Assembly: GCA_020137815.1 (NCBI GenBank)
Contig: CM035361.1
Location: forward strand, 673,524 to 737,523
DNA length: 64,000 nt
Reading direction: 5' to 3'
From: Hormiphora californensis
Taxonomy: Eukaryota; Ctenophora; Tentaculata; Cydippida; Pleurobrachiidae
The position numbers and the translations under genes are program-made. The stretch's first letter is position 1; every line of letters begins with the position of its first letter. Positions 51,261 to 61,859 of this stretch are shown piece after piece. The notes beneath the pieces were generated by a model that saw only the letters and a list, made by a program, of their open reading frames with translations, did not search any database and had not been told where the DNA came from.

Positions 51261-54200
51261 CTGAAATTAATTAGGTAATTAATTAGGACAATTAACAATA
51301 TTGTGATATTCCCATATCCCATTCTTCATTCTAAATAATATGTTGACTAGATATTTGATTCTATACAACACCCCTCTCAGTACTATACCGATGAAGCGAT
51401 GAAGCTGGTGATGACCATGTAGAACAGTGTCCCAGCCACCTCTCCAAACATGGCCAGACCAAGAAGTAGGGAGAAGGAACACGTGGGGAACCTGGAAAAT
51501 ACATTAATGTGAGTTGAGTTTTCTAGAAAATATTTTTGGGCTGGGAATTTCTGGAAAATTCATCTTATATCATTCATGAAAAGTAGATTTAGTCTTGCCT
51601 AGATAGACTGTGTTAGAAGATAACAAATTTAGTCTTGGTAATCTCGAATCGCTACCTTCTCTTGATGGATGGTGCTAGACACGACATAGTTCCCAGACTA
51701 CTGGCTGTTAGGGCTACTAGGGCGATATAGAGGTACGGTATATGCCTTGTGTAGGCCATCCCTGGAAAGAGAGATTGTTACTCTCTGGGAAGAGAGATTG
51801 TTACTCCTATATATTAGAGGAAGTGAAAGAGAGATTGTTGAATTAACTGAAGAGATAAATAGAGAGATCGTTACCTTAACTAGAGTGAGAGATCTTACCA
51901 AGTATACACGCGGACACAAGGAAAGTGTTGAAGCAGTAGATGAACTTTTCTGGTAGGTAATCATAACTGGTACCCCAGGCCACTCTACCAGTAGCCCCTA
52001 CTAGAGGTACTATTGTGCCTGGAGAGGGCGGGATATTTGTGTTACCTTACTCTCGTTAATTAAGCTCGCATATTTCAAGAAACTTTTAAATAAGAAACTT
52101 TTTTTTCTAGGAAACTACAGGTGTAAGCAATCCAAAAACAAAAAGAATTTCTCCTTTATCAAGAAGCTAAACAAGTTATGGGTGTTCTATTTTGTTGTGG
52201 TGTCTCTGAATTGTGTGGTTTACATTTGAAAAGTTTCTTATAAAAAAGTTTCTTACTAAAGCGTTTCTTAAAAAACGAGAGTAAGGTAGTTTTATAGTCT
52301 GTAATTTTAGTGTCAGGTTAGTTTTAGTTTTTAATTTCGAAATTCCCCCGAAATTTCATCTTATTAGATCTCTATACCGAGTACGGCCCCCATAGTATAA
52401 TAGACACACAGTGTCGACGCATCACTTTTCTGGAGGAGGGGGTGCGAAATTTCGCATACGAATTACGAACTAAGAGGGTCACGACGCGCTCAAAACTCCT
52501 GCATTGCTTATCCATCATATCTACACATGCCTACTCTATCACCAGCCGCTCAAACCAATCAACCAACCAACACCTACTCTATCTTACTTTACCTGCCGTG
52601 TTAAAGAAGTGATCATCATCATACACTTTCAAACCAAATACTTTGTACAGGTCCGCTGCCACCTGTTAGTGGTTGATTTAGTGAATCAGTTGCCATAGCT
52701 ATGATTAATTAACTAATTAGCATATGTTTAATTAACTAATTAGCATATAATATCAACAATTTACCAAGCTAGCGATTCCAATGGAGACTGTACAACTGAG
52801 ATAGAAATAAGATGATCTTGTTGTGAGAAACAGTTTCAGACTCTCTGTCGGAGACAACTGTGTGCTCTTCTTGGCTTGAATTAGTGAACATTCTGGACTG
52901 TCTTCCTTTAATGGTTTTGTCTCCTCCTGAAAAAGGGATAGTTGTTGGTTGATTGCGGGTTTTTGATTGGTACCATGGCCTTGAACAGCTAGCTTGTTTA
53001 AGGACCCTTTAGTCTGAAGGCAGATAACCAAATACCACTGTCTGAGTATTATCTGATAAACACCTACGAGGCCCTTGATACAGCTTTTCAGTGCTGTGAT
53101 GATAGGTCCTATAAGACCGTCAGAATGTTTAGTTCACGGAGAGTTAGTCTCAGAATTGATATAAATCCACTCACACTGTCGTCTAAGAAGCTCCACTTAT
53201 AGGAGATCCAATAAATACCAGGTAGATAAAACGCAACAAACATGGCAGCATAGATGAACCTGTGTCGAAAGAATCGTTATTATAGTTACTGTGGTTATTA
53301 GACGATTCCTCTAATTAGTTAATTAATCAGTAAATTAGTTAGTTAATTAGTTAATTAATTAGTTAATTAAACGTACCATGACTCCCCTAGTCGTGTTACA
53401 ATCTGATATTTAGCTGATACCAACTCTGAGATATCAACCCCAGCGTCCAGGTCCTCTTTCAATATCTCTACTGATGTTATGTTAGTCTCCATGTTCTCTG
53501 GATTTATATATCCCGCTGCTATGATGTTTCCTGGGAGAGGTAGAGTTTTAGACAACATTTTCCTATTTTAGCGGGTGATGAAATTCTAAACTTTAGATAT
53601 ACTGTTTTGTTTCCTGCAGAGACGACCAGATGTTTGTTTTACCGTATGATATGTTTTAGTAGTGGAACGGAATGGAGAGGGGTGGGGGAAGTTAACATGA
53701 TATAGTTGTAGAGTTTTTCGGTTGTTCCTATAGAAGATGGAATTCTAGGAACTTCATCTATTAGGAAGCATACCTTTACACCGACTGGACCCTTTGTTAT
53801 GTTCTTGCCGGTAGGGCGCAGTTAGAGAGAACCGAGAGTGGGGCAAATGAAGGCTACATATCGCGTAATCTCATCATGATCTTGTTAGGATCGCGGAATG
53901 AAGATTCTTAGAAAGTGGGGAGCTGTGATGTCCACATAATATTTCTCAGTTTGTTATTCTAAATTATGTGCCGCGGTAATCGGTATGTTGAATCATTCAA
54001 CTTGAAACTTATTCTAGAATAAACATATATTTTTCATTGAAATGAGCTTATGTTGACAAATTTACTGCAGAACAGGGGGTTCTATAGAACCCCCTGTTCT
54101 GTAAATTTGAATGAAGCGATTCATTGAGCTGTGATTTAAATGCAAACACTTAACCTGTCTGGCGGCGCCAGACCTCGATTTGACAGTGCGCTCAGATGGG

Positions 54201-57200
54201 GTCGCGGTGCCAGGCAGCACTTGACCGACATAAAGTAAATACAAGGTTGCTGCTTACCTAATTAGTTAGTTATAATTCAAAATTCAAAAATAGCTTGATG
54301 GCTATACAGTGCTCAATCTTTTCAGAGAGCTATTAACACGAAAACCAAAGAAAACGAATTTTCTGTGTTACGAACGTTTCATGGATAAACCAATCTTCAG
54401 ATCGTCTGAAGATTGGTTTATCCATGAAACGTTCGTAACACAGAAAATTCGTTTTCTTTGGTTTTCGTGTTAATTAGTTAGTTACTCAAATAACTGCGTG
54501 CAATTAACAAATTATGTGGTTCTTACCTACAATGGCAGACACTCCAAAACAGAACCCATAAATGCCATTGAAGAGGCCCACATGGTTTTGTGATATCTTG
54601 GAAAGTACTTCACTAAAGATGATGTGTAGTGCACCCGTGAAGTAACCATTCAACACACTGGGAGGGGAGGGGAGAATTAAATCAAGTCTTCTATTTCTTG
54701 AGCTCAGAAGAGTCAGGTCATAGAGTTGTTGAAAAGTAATTCAACTGTGGATCACTTACCAGTAGAATGCGAATGCAGGAATTGTATCGTACCACCATCG
54801 TAGTGTACCTGTTGACAGAACAAGGACCGCTACACATAACCTGTGTAAATATCCCTATTACATGAGTCTATCAAATCAATTGTCCTCTCCCGATCTGTAT
54901 GGCGGCGCCATACCCCAGTTGATTCTCAAATTGGGCGTGACAGTGCGCTCAGATGGGGTCGGCGGCGCCAGACAACTCCCGATAACATGTGGTCAGTGGC
55001 CCCCATCCCCCGTATCGCAAAACACATGACTCACGAGTGGAAGGTTGTTTGAGAGACACAAGTCCTCAGGTATCCCACCGTCCAGCAGAACCCGCAGCCT
55101 ACCATGAGGATAATTGTAGCAAATATGTGCATGATATTCTCAGATCCAGGCTGGGGGAGAGAAGGAGTTATGGCCTATGGGGGAGAGAAAGGAGTTATGG
55201 GGGAGAGAAAGGAGTTATGGGGGAGAGAAATGAGTTATGAATTGTATCTGAGACAGCTACTGTCATTTTCCTAGGGGGGGCCGTCACCTTTTTTTTTGTC
55301 TACAGGAACATTGCACCAGATTTTGAAAATGAAAGTGTAGACAAAAGTAGACAAAAGTAGACAAATGTAGACAAAAGTAGACAAAAGTAGACAAAACTTT
55401 TTTTTTCAAATTAAGAATTTTTTAAAACATTTTCTGCACTTGTTAAGTATTCTCATACACTTTATCTACGTTTCTATTAGTAATTTCGATTTCAATTGCC
55501 CCCTTTTATCCATAAACACTCTTAGAACACTTTAGGAACACCTGTAGACAAAAGTAGACAAAAGTAGACAAAAAGTTTTCAAGTTTAGAAAACAATTCCC
55601 AAACAATTTCTATCCTTGATATGTATTTCCATGTTCTCTATTGGGACTATATTTATGTGTGTATGGGTGTTTGTGACTTCAATTGCCCCCTCGTTACCCC
55701 CAAACACTTTTAGAACACTTTAGGAACACCTGTAGACAAAAGTAGACAAAAGTAGACAAAATTTTTTTAAGTTTAGAAAACGATTTCTATCCTTGATATG
55801 TGTTTCCATGTTCTCTATGTATGTGTGTATGGGTGTTTGTGACTTCAATTGCCCCCTCGTTACCCCCAAACACTCATAGAACACTTTAGGAACACCTGTA
55901 GACAAAAGTAGACAAAAGTAGACAAAAAGTTTTCATTTTTCAAGTTTAGAAAACAATTCCCAAACAATTCTATCCTTGATATGTATTTCCATGTTCTCTA
56001 TTGGGACTATATTTATGTGTGTATGGGTGTTTGTGACTTCAATTGCCCCCTCGTTACCCCCAAACACTCTTAGAACACTTTAGGAACACCTGTAGACAAA
56101 AGTAGACAAAAAATTTTCAAGTTTAGAAAACGATTTCTATCCTTGATATGTGTTTCCATGTTCTCTATGTATGTGTGTATGGGTGTTTGTGACTTCAATT
56201 GCCCCCTCGTTACCCCCAAACACTCTTAGAACACTTTAGGAACACCTGTAGACAAAAGTAGACAAAAAATTTCAAGTTTAGAAAACGATTTCTATCCTTG
56301 ATATGTGTTTCCATGTTCTCTATGTATGTGTGTATGGGTGTTTGTGACTTCAATTGCCCCCTCGTTACCCCCAAACACTCATAGAACACTTTAGGAACAC
56401 CTGTAGACAAAAGTAGACAAAAGTAGACAAAAAGTTTTCATTTTTCAAGTTTAGAAAACAATTCCCAAACAATTCTATCCTTGATATGTATTTCCATGTT
56501 CTCTATTGGGACTATATTTATGTGTGTATGGGTGTTTGTGACTTCAATTGCCCCCTCGTTACCCCCAAACACTCTTAGAACACTTTAGGAACACCTGTAG
56601 ACAAAAGTAGACAAAAAATTTTCAAGTTTAGAAAACGATTTCTATCCTTGATATGTATTTCCATGTTCTCTATTTATGTGTGTATGGGTGTTTGTGACTT
56701 CAATTGCCCCCTCTTTACCCCAAAACACTCTTAGAACACTTTAGGAACACCTGTAGACAAAAGTAGACAAAAGTAGACAAAAAGTTTTCAAGTTTAGAAA
56801 ACAATTCCCAAACAATTTCTATCCTTGATATGTATTTCCATGTTCTCTATTGGGACTATATTTATGTGTGTATGGGTGTTTGTGACTTCAATTGCCCCCT
56901 CGTTACCCCCAAACACTCTTAGAACACTTTAGGAACACCTGTAGACAAAAGTAGACAAAAGTAGACAAAAAAATTTCAAGTTTAGAAAACGATTTCTATC
57001 CTTGATATGTATTTCCATGTTCTCTATTTATGTGTGTATGGGTGTTTGTGACTTCAATTGCCCCCTCTTTATCCCCAAACACTCTTAGAGCACTTTAGGA
57101 ACACCTGTAGACAAAAGTAGACAAAAAATGCAAGTTTAGAAAACGATTTAGAAAATATTTTTACATTTTCTGCACTTGTTAAGTATTCTCATATAATACT

Positions 57201-58851
57201 TTATCTACCGTGTGGGGCAATAAAAATGCCCCCCCAAGTCTACCATAGTTCCAGAAATCTTGGAGCGCTAAAATTTGGTAAAGTAACTCTATGAGACAAA
57301 TAAATAACTTGACCAAAATTTCAGACCTCTAGCTCAAAATTCATTTTTTTGATAGGAATGAACATTGTCATTCATTCCAAAAAATATATATTTTTGGTCC
57401 AAAATTTAAGCAATTATCTTTGGCTATCGATTAGCTTTCCAATGTGACCAAGATCATCTAAATTGGGCAACCACAAGAGACACAGTGTCATGTTTCTTAA
57501 AGTTAGTCAGGTCATGTGATCCTCACCGAATCGTTGATAATCCGGGATTGCTAATCGAGCCAAGGGGCAGAGGAATCTCGTATCATGGCCGCTAATGAGG
57601 TATGTGTACCAATACAGGGAAATGTGATTCGAGGAAAGAGGACATTTATTAAAGTGCTACAGATCTCATGACCAATCAGCATCGTCATCCCTCATTAGTA
57701 GCCGTGATACGTGATTCTCTACCACTTAGACTGATTCGTAATACTGAACACTCAACGATTCGGTGAGGATCACATGACCTGACTAACTTTAAGAAACATG
57801 ACACTGTGTCTCTTGTGGTTGTCCAATTTAGCTGATCTTGATCACATTGGACGGCTAATCGATAGCCAAAGATAACTGCTTGAATTCTGGACCGAAAATA
57901 TATTTTTCTTAGAATGAATGACAATGTTCATTTCTATCAAAAAAATGAATTTTGAGCTAGAGGTCTGAAATTTTGGTCAAGTTATTTATTTGTCTCATAG
58001 AGTTACTGTACCAAATTTTAGCGCTCCAAGATTTCTGGAACTATGGTAGACTTGGGGGGGCATTTTTATTGCCCCACACGGTACGTTTCTATTAGTAGTT
58101 TCGTTTTCAATTGCCCCCTCTTTACCCGCAAACACTCTTGTCTACTCATGTCTACACTCGACTACAGTAATTGTTTTCTAATTTAGTTTTCTAATTTAGG
58201 AATAAAGAAGGGGCCATTGGAATATGAATAGTTAATAAAAACATATCCAAAGTATAATATGAAAATACTTAACAATTACAGAAAATGCAGAAATTGTTTT
58301 CTGTACTTGAAAATTTTTTGTCTACTTTTGTCTACTTTTGTCTACTTTTGTCTACTTTTGTCTACTTTGCACTGAAATTTTCAAAGTGCTGTAGACAAAA
58401 GTAGACAAAAGTAGACAAAAAAAAAGGTGACGGCCCCCCCTTTTCCTACCTCGAAGTCAAATTCAGGGTCCTGTCAATGGTATAAGTATCGTTTGTTTCT
58501 GTCGAGCGAGGGAATAGAAAGATGGGTTGTCAAATGTCAATTGTCAAATGAGTTTTGAAGTTCTATAACGAGTAAAATGAGTTTTGAAGTGTGCTAACGA
58601 TGCAATTATGCTGACTCAGTCACTTCCCTCTGTCACAAACATAGTTCTACAAATCGTACCAAATAATTTCTTTCACTACTTACAGCCATTGATGTTTGAC
58701 TGACAGTTAGTTTCCTCCACTCGAATGCAGTGAACAGATAATTCTGTAGGATCCCCAGAGAGAATGCCATGGTTGAGTTGCAGATGGCTCCCAGACAACA
58801 CCAGAATACTGTAACCGGTACCAGGGGTTTGGAACTTTGTAATACACCCAT
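51183..58851 (-). CDS. MFS transporter, 12 exons, 457 aa
   Basis: All 12 exons join in phase: 58851-58684, 55150-55035, 54840-54760, 54657-54527, 53530-53377, 53259-53175, 52926-52765, 52662-52593, 52018-51899, 51761-51656, 51491-51389, 51260-51183. The product has about a dozen hydrophobic segments. An early GILQNYLFTAFEWRKLTVSQ resembles loop 1 of monocarboxylate and oxalate/formate-type MFS carriers, and GATGRVAWG in the second half matches their GRxxWG loop motif. A long hydrophilic loop (residues about 246-285) separates the two six-helix halves. It therefore probably moves a small organic solute across a membrane; the substrate is unknown. Length is normal for MFS. Intron 1 is nearly filled by transposons, while the other introns are 85-1,000 bp. 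Confidence 0.85.
51389..51491 (-). CDS. MFS gene exon 11
   Basis: FPTCSFSLLLGLAMFGEVAG then TLFYMVITSFIASS, TM11. Donor GTATAG, phase 0. Confidence 0.85.
51656..51761 (-). CDS. MFS gene exon 10
   Basis: GMAYTRHIPYLYIALVALTA then SSLGTMSCLAPSIKR, TM10. Donor GTAGCG, phase 2. Confidence 0.85.
51899..52018 (-). CDS. MFS gene exon 9
   Basis: GTIVPLVGATGRVAWGTSYD, then FIYCFNTFLVSACIL, covering TM8, the GRxxWG motif and TM9. Phase 1-1. Confidence 0.88.
52593..52662 (-). CDS. MFS gene exon 8
   Basis: VAADLYKVFGLKVYDDDHFF then NTA, the FGL and DDD region that precedes the GRxxWG helix in this MFS group. Phase 0-1. Confidence 0.85.
52765..52926 (-). CDS. MFS gene exon 7
   Basis: EETKPLKEDSPECSLIQAKK is the central hydrophilic loop, then SLKLFLTTRSSYFYLSCTVS starts the second half with TM7. 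54 codons, phase 0-0. Confidence 0.85.
53175..53259 (-). CDS. MFS gene exon 6
   Basis: WFIYAAMFVAFYLPGIYWIS then YKWSFLDDS, TM6. Phase 2-0. Confidence 0.85.
53377..53530 (-). CDS. MFS gene exon 5
   Basis: GNIIAAGYINPENMETNITS, then an acidic loop ending IVTRLGES. Likely extracytosolic with an NIT sequon. Phase 1-2. Confidence 0.8.
54155..54217. mobile_element. Short GC-rich palindromic element, copy 3
   Basis: 63 bp starting CTGTCTGGCGGCGCC and ending GGTGCCAGGCAG. Flanks are CACTTAAC and CACTTGAC (7 of 8). Located in intron 4 of the transporter gene. Confidence 0.8.
54333..54473. repeat. 141-bp perfect palindrome in transporter intron 4
   Basis: TTAACACGAAAACCAAAGAA through TCTTCAGA, a 3-nt centre, then the exact inverse, giving 69-bp arms. 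Each arm reads CTGAAGA, TTGG...CCA, TGAAACGTTCGTAA, resembling the CUGANGA/GAAA boxes and the GTTCGT tail of the Penelope-like arms at 34561. Confidence 0.85.
54527..54657 (-). CDS. MFS gene exon 4
   Basis: CVLNGYFTGALHIIFSEVLS, then NHVGLFNGIYGFCFGVSAIV, TM4-TM5. Donor GTAAGA, phase 1. Confidence 0.85.
54760..54840 (-). CDS. MFS gene exon 3
   Basis: LCVAVLVLSTGTLRWWYDTI then PAFAFY, TM3 region. Acceptor TTTACACAG, donor GTAAGT, phase 2-2. Confidence 0.85.
54895..54975. mobile_element. Short GC-rich palindromic element, copy 4
   Basis: 81 bp starting CTGTATGGCGGCGCC and ending GGCGGCGCCAGACAA, with an exact 8-bp TSD CTCCCGAT (54887-54894 and 54976-54983). In transporter intron 2. Confidence 0.88.
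55035..55150 (-). CDS. MFS gene exon 2
   Basis: Acceptor CTCTCCCCCAG. PGSENIMHIFATIILMVGCG, then FCWTVGYLRTCVSQTTFH covers TM2. Ends phase 2. Confidence 0.85.
55163..55236. repeat. GGGGGAGAGAAAGGAGTTAT tandem repeat
   Basis: About four units of roughly 20-22 bp beginning 12 bp inside intron 1 of the transporter gene, next to the exon 2 acceptor. The minus strand is therefore pyrimidine-rich there. Confidence 0.8.
55510..57130. repeat. About 180-200-bp tandem array with GTAGACAAAA clusters
   Basis: Roughly eight units, each with one to three GTAGACAAAA decamers, then TTTCAAGTTTAGAAAACGA, TCCTTGATATGTTTCC, GTGTGTATGGGTGTTTGTG, CAATTGCCCCC and TTAGGAACACCT. Two unit lengths alternate, depending on an ATTGGGACT insertion and an extra CAATTCCCAAA block. 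Confidence 0.9.
57208..58081. mobile_element. Nested 874-bp foldback element with TA duplication
   Basis: CCGTGTGGGGCAATAAAAAT and its inverse form the ends, with TA on both sides (57206-57207 and 58082-58083). The arms are about 370 bp. The empty site survives as ACTTTATCTACGTTTCTATT at about 55460 in the host element. Confidence 0.9.
58684..58851 (-). CDS. MFS gene exon 1
   Basis: MGVLQSSKPLVPVTVFWCCL, then GAICNSTMAFSLGILQNYL, then FEWRKLTVSQTSMA: cytosolic start, TM1 and loop. Phase-0 donor GTAAGT. Confidence 0.85.
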
Positions 58852-59217
58852 CTTACTAGGGGGAGGAACGTGAGTTGTTCGTGCTCATACGAAGTAGGAG
58901 AACAGTGTTAAACAATTGAAACATTGAATATATCTTTCAAATCCGGATCAAAGATAAGAAATACCAATATCATAGCGCTGGCAAGCGCCCGGGGCCCAAT
59001 CCTCCCTCCCCCCAACCATCATTTCCCCCAAATTGTCCCTCTAACAAGCATTTTTCCTCCCAGTAAAAAGAAAATCGAAATTGCGAAAAAAAAAATTTCA
59101 AAATTTTTTGAAAATTTTTGAAAATTCTGACAGCGCTACTATACTTATTGTCTGAAATCGGCGATTTCAAGTTAGTTTTAGACAACCTTCTCGTTGTCCT
59201 ACGAACTTGCCGCTTGG
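58852..59217. other. Upstream flank of transporter gene
   Basis: Presumed promoter region on the minus strand. No TATA box or other clear element. It contains C-rich and A-rich low-complexity sequence at 58990-59120. Confidence 0.4.
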
Positions 59218-59219
59218 TA

Positions 59220-60079
59220 CAGTCGGACCCCGATTTAACGGCCCCCGATTTAGCGGCACCCCCATTTAACGGCAGGATAAATTTCCCCCAAAATTTTTTG
59301 AAATTTTTTTTTGAAATTTTTTTTTTGAATTTTATTTTTGAAATTTTTTTGAAAAACCACGTCCAAATCGTGTTTGAAATCGGTGCATCTTATTGCATGT
59401 CTTGCCGGTAATTAGACGGTTCGAAACGAACAGATATGTGATCCCCATGAGGCCCATCGAATCGCAATTTAGACGCTTGTTAAACTGGCCTCATGGGGAT
59501 CACGTATCGGTTCGTTTCGAACCGTCTAATTAGCGACAAGACGTGCGATAAGATGCACTGATTCGAAACACGATTCGGACGTGGTTGATATACCTTTGAA
59601 AAATTTTCATAACTTTTTTTTTTGCAAAATTTTACAGAATGATTGTCAATGCCTTGATCGGTGCTCCCCATGAATTTTCAGAGAAAAATATATTTTGAAA
59701 TTCAAATTGTTCCTCACCCCGCTTAAAGTGCCCCGATTCGGCATGGTATCACGTATCGGTTCGTCTAATTAGCAGCAAGACATGCGATAAGATGCACTGA
59801 TTCGATAAACGATTCGGACGTGGTTGATATAGAAACCTTAGAAAAATTTTATAACTTATTTTTAAATTATCTTGAAATTACTTTCTTTTTCTAATCAGAA
59901 ATGATCATGTAATCAATACATGGACATTGCATTTAACACTTAGAGGTGTTTTAGTATAGCATTTTGGACAAAAATAGGGTTTTATGGGCCAAATATGCTC
60001 TACCCCGATTTAACGGACACCCCGATTTAACGGACAAAACCCTTTCCCCCGAGGGTGCCGTTAAATCGGGGTCCGACTG
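59220..60079. mobile_element. 860-bp pogo-type MITE with TA duplication
   Basis: CAGTCGGACCCCGATTTAAC and its exact inverse form the ends, flanked by TA (59218-59219 and 60080-60081). Subterminal CCCCGATTTAACGG motifs are repeated, and a large inner inverted repeat (about 59398-59550) surrounds GATCCCCATGAGGCC. No transposase. The host sequence it split is repeated uninterrupted at about 60361-60478. Confidence 0.92.
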
Positions 60080-60500
60080 TAGTTCGTGTTGCCTTGACAC
60101 CTAGAGCACACGTTCAAAATTTCATACAAATCGGAGTTACGGTTTTTACGTTACAGAGGGTCGTATTTTAGACAAAATGTCCGTTTTTAGCGTGACTAAC
60201 GACCTTGATTGTACGACCTTTTTGCGTACACAATAGAGGCCACAGTTTTAAAGCTATCACCATGAAACTTTGGGAGTCGGTAGGTCTAGTGGTGTACCTT
60301 GTATTAAAGCTTGGACAGAGAAAACGAACAATCGTAACAAAAGTTATGACTGTCTTAAGTTTTCTTTGGCGTTTAAGACGGTCTTCCCATCGTTCTACAA
60401 ATACGCCGCTTGGTACGCGGTGTTGCCTTGACATCTTGAACACACGTTCAAAATTTCAAGCAAATCCGAGTTACGGTTCGTCAGTTATGGGCATCTGACT
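60080..60500. repeat. Two-copy repeat interrupted by the pogo MITE
   Basis: GTGTTGCCTTGACA, ACACGTTCAAAATTTCA, CAAATCNGAGTTACGG blocks occur at 60085-60150 and again at 60420-60480. Upstream CGCTTGGTA blocks occur at 59211 and 60410. Confidence 0.75.
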
Positions 60501-60981
60501 ACATTAAGATTTAAGACGATTTTCAAAAAAACTTAGAAAAGAGCAAATTAAACTATAAATCATGATTTTATCATACATGTTTTTCCAACGTGGGTTAACT
60601 GCTGTATTTTCAGATATAATTGGTAGTCATATCTATATTTATGACTGTCTTAAATTTAAGACGATTTTAAAAACACCTACAAAGAAGCGATTCAGAGTCT
60701 AAATTAACATTGAATCAGATTTAATTTATAAAGCTAGCCTTACTGCCGCATTTTCAGTTGTAATTGGTAGTCATATCTAAGGTTATTACTGTCTTAAATA
60801 TAAGACGATTTTAAAAACCACCGAGAAAAGAGCGAATTAGCATCTAGAACCTGATTTTATCAGATATATCTGATTATTAATGCTTATCCGTGATCATTAT
60901 CCGTGACTAATAATCAAAATCATAGATTAATCAGAGAACCAATCGCGGAGAACCAATTGTAGATAACTAACCACGGGCACG

Positions 60982-61067
60982 ATTGGTTACTATTATATTA
61001 CTTATTTCGCGACAAGTTATCGATAACTTGTCGCGAAATAAGTAATATAATATAGTAACCAATCGCG
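60982..61067. repeat. Near-perfect AT-rich palindrome
   Basis: Arms ATTGGTTACTA...TATTACTTATTTCGCGACAA meet at GTTATCGATAAC. Surrounding sequence to 61250 repeats ATCGCGATAACTAAT in both orientations. Confidence 0.85.
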
Positions 61068-61320
61068 GATAGCTAATCGCGATAACTAATCCGAATCGTG
61101 ATAGCTAATCGCGATAACTAATCGCGATAACTAATTATGACGGATTGATAACTGATAAGTTATCCGCGATTGGTTGTCTGCGATTACTATATGATATTAT
61201 TTATTCGCGATTGATATCCGAGATTGGATATCTGCGATTATTATGACGCGTTTATTAAATTAAGCTAGTATTACAAAATACATGCAGCATATCATAGTAT
61301 GTATAACAAAATGCCTGATA

Positions 61321-61853
61321 CTAGATCCAAAAACCAAACAAGTTTGGTGGATAGCCGGGGCCGCAGAAATTAAAAAACGTGCGAAAGTTTTAATACATGA
61401 ACTTTCGGGGCCTGGAGTGCTGTTAAATTCGCGTTTCCATGATAGTCAGCCGTTCTTTCAAAACACACTATAAATATATTTATAACACTATAAATATATT
61501 TATTATCAGAATAATATTATTCTGTAAAACAGACTATGAAACGACCCAATGTGCACAGTAAGTATATGTGATATGTGTGGATGTGACAATGTCACATCAA
61601 TTTATTTATTCCACATTATCACATGTCACTGACATGTGATTATAATGTGGAATAAATTAATGGTTTGATCATTGCACTAGTTTTCCTGGCGTATAGTTTG
61701 AAAATGTTATTGGTTATAATTGGTTATATAATCATGGATACGCGAATTTAACAGCACCCCAGGCCCCGAAAGTTCATGTATCAAAACTTTCGCACGTTTT
61801 TTAATTTCTGCGGCCCCGGCTATCCACCAAACTTGTTTGGTTTTTGGATCTAG
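61321..61853. mobile_element. 533-bp MITE with 120-bp TIRs
   Basis: CTAGATCCAAAAACCAAACA and its inverse form the ends, flanked by TA (61319-61320 and 61854-61855). The arms are about 120 bp with few mismatches. A second palindrome (CACATGTCACTGACATGTG) lies inside. A 63-codon frame in the left arm is accidental. Confidence 0.85.
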
Positions 61854-61859
61854 TAAATA

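Larger units (their letters stand above)
55274..58440. mobile_element. 3.2-kb TIR element filling transporter intron 1
   Basis: 3,167 bp between GGGGGGGCCGTCACC and GGTGACGGCCCCCCC, with an exact 8-bp duplication TTTTCCTA (55266-55273 and 58441-58448). TIRs continue into runs of GTAGACAAAA (left in reverse, right direct). The interior is a tandem array plus a nested element; no transposase. An 8-bp TSD would fit hAT, but the G7 terminus is atypical, so the class is unassigned. Confidence 0.85.
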
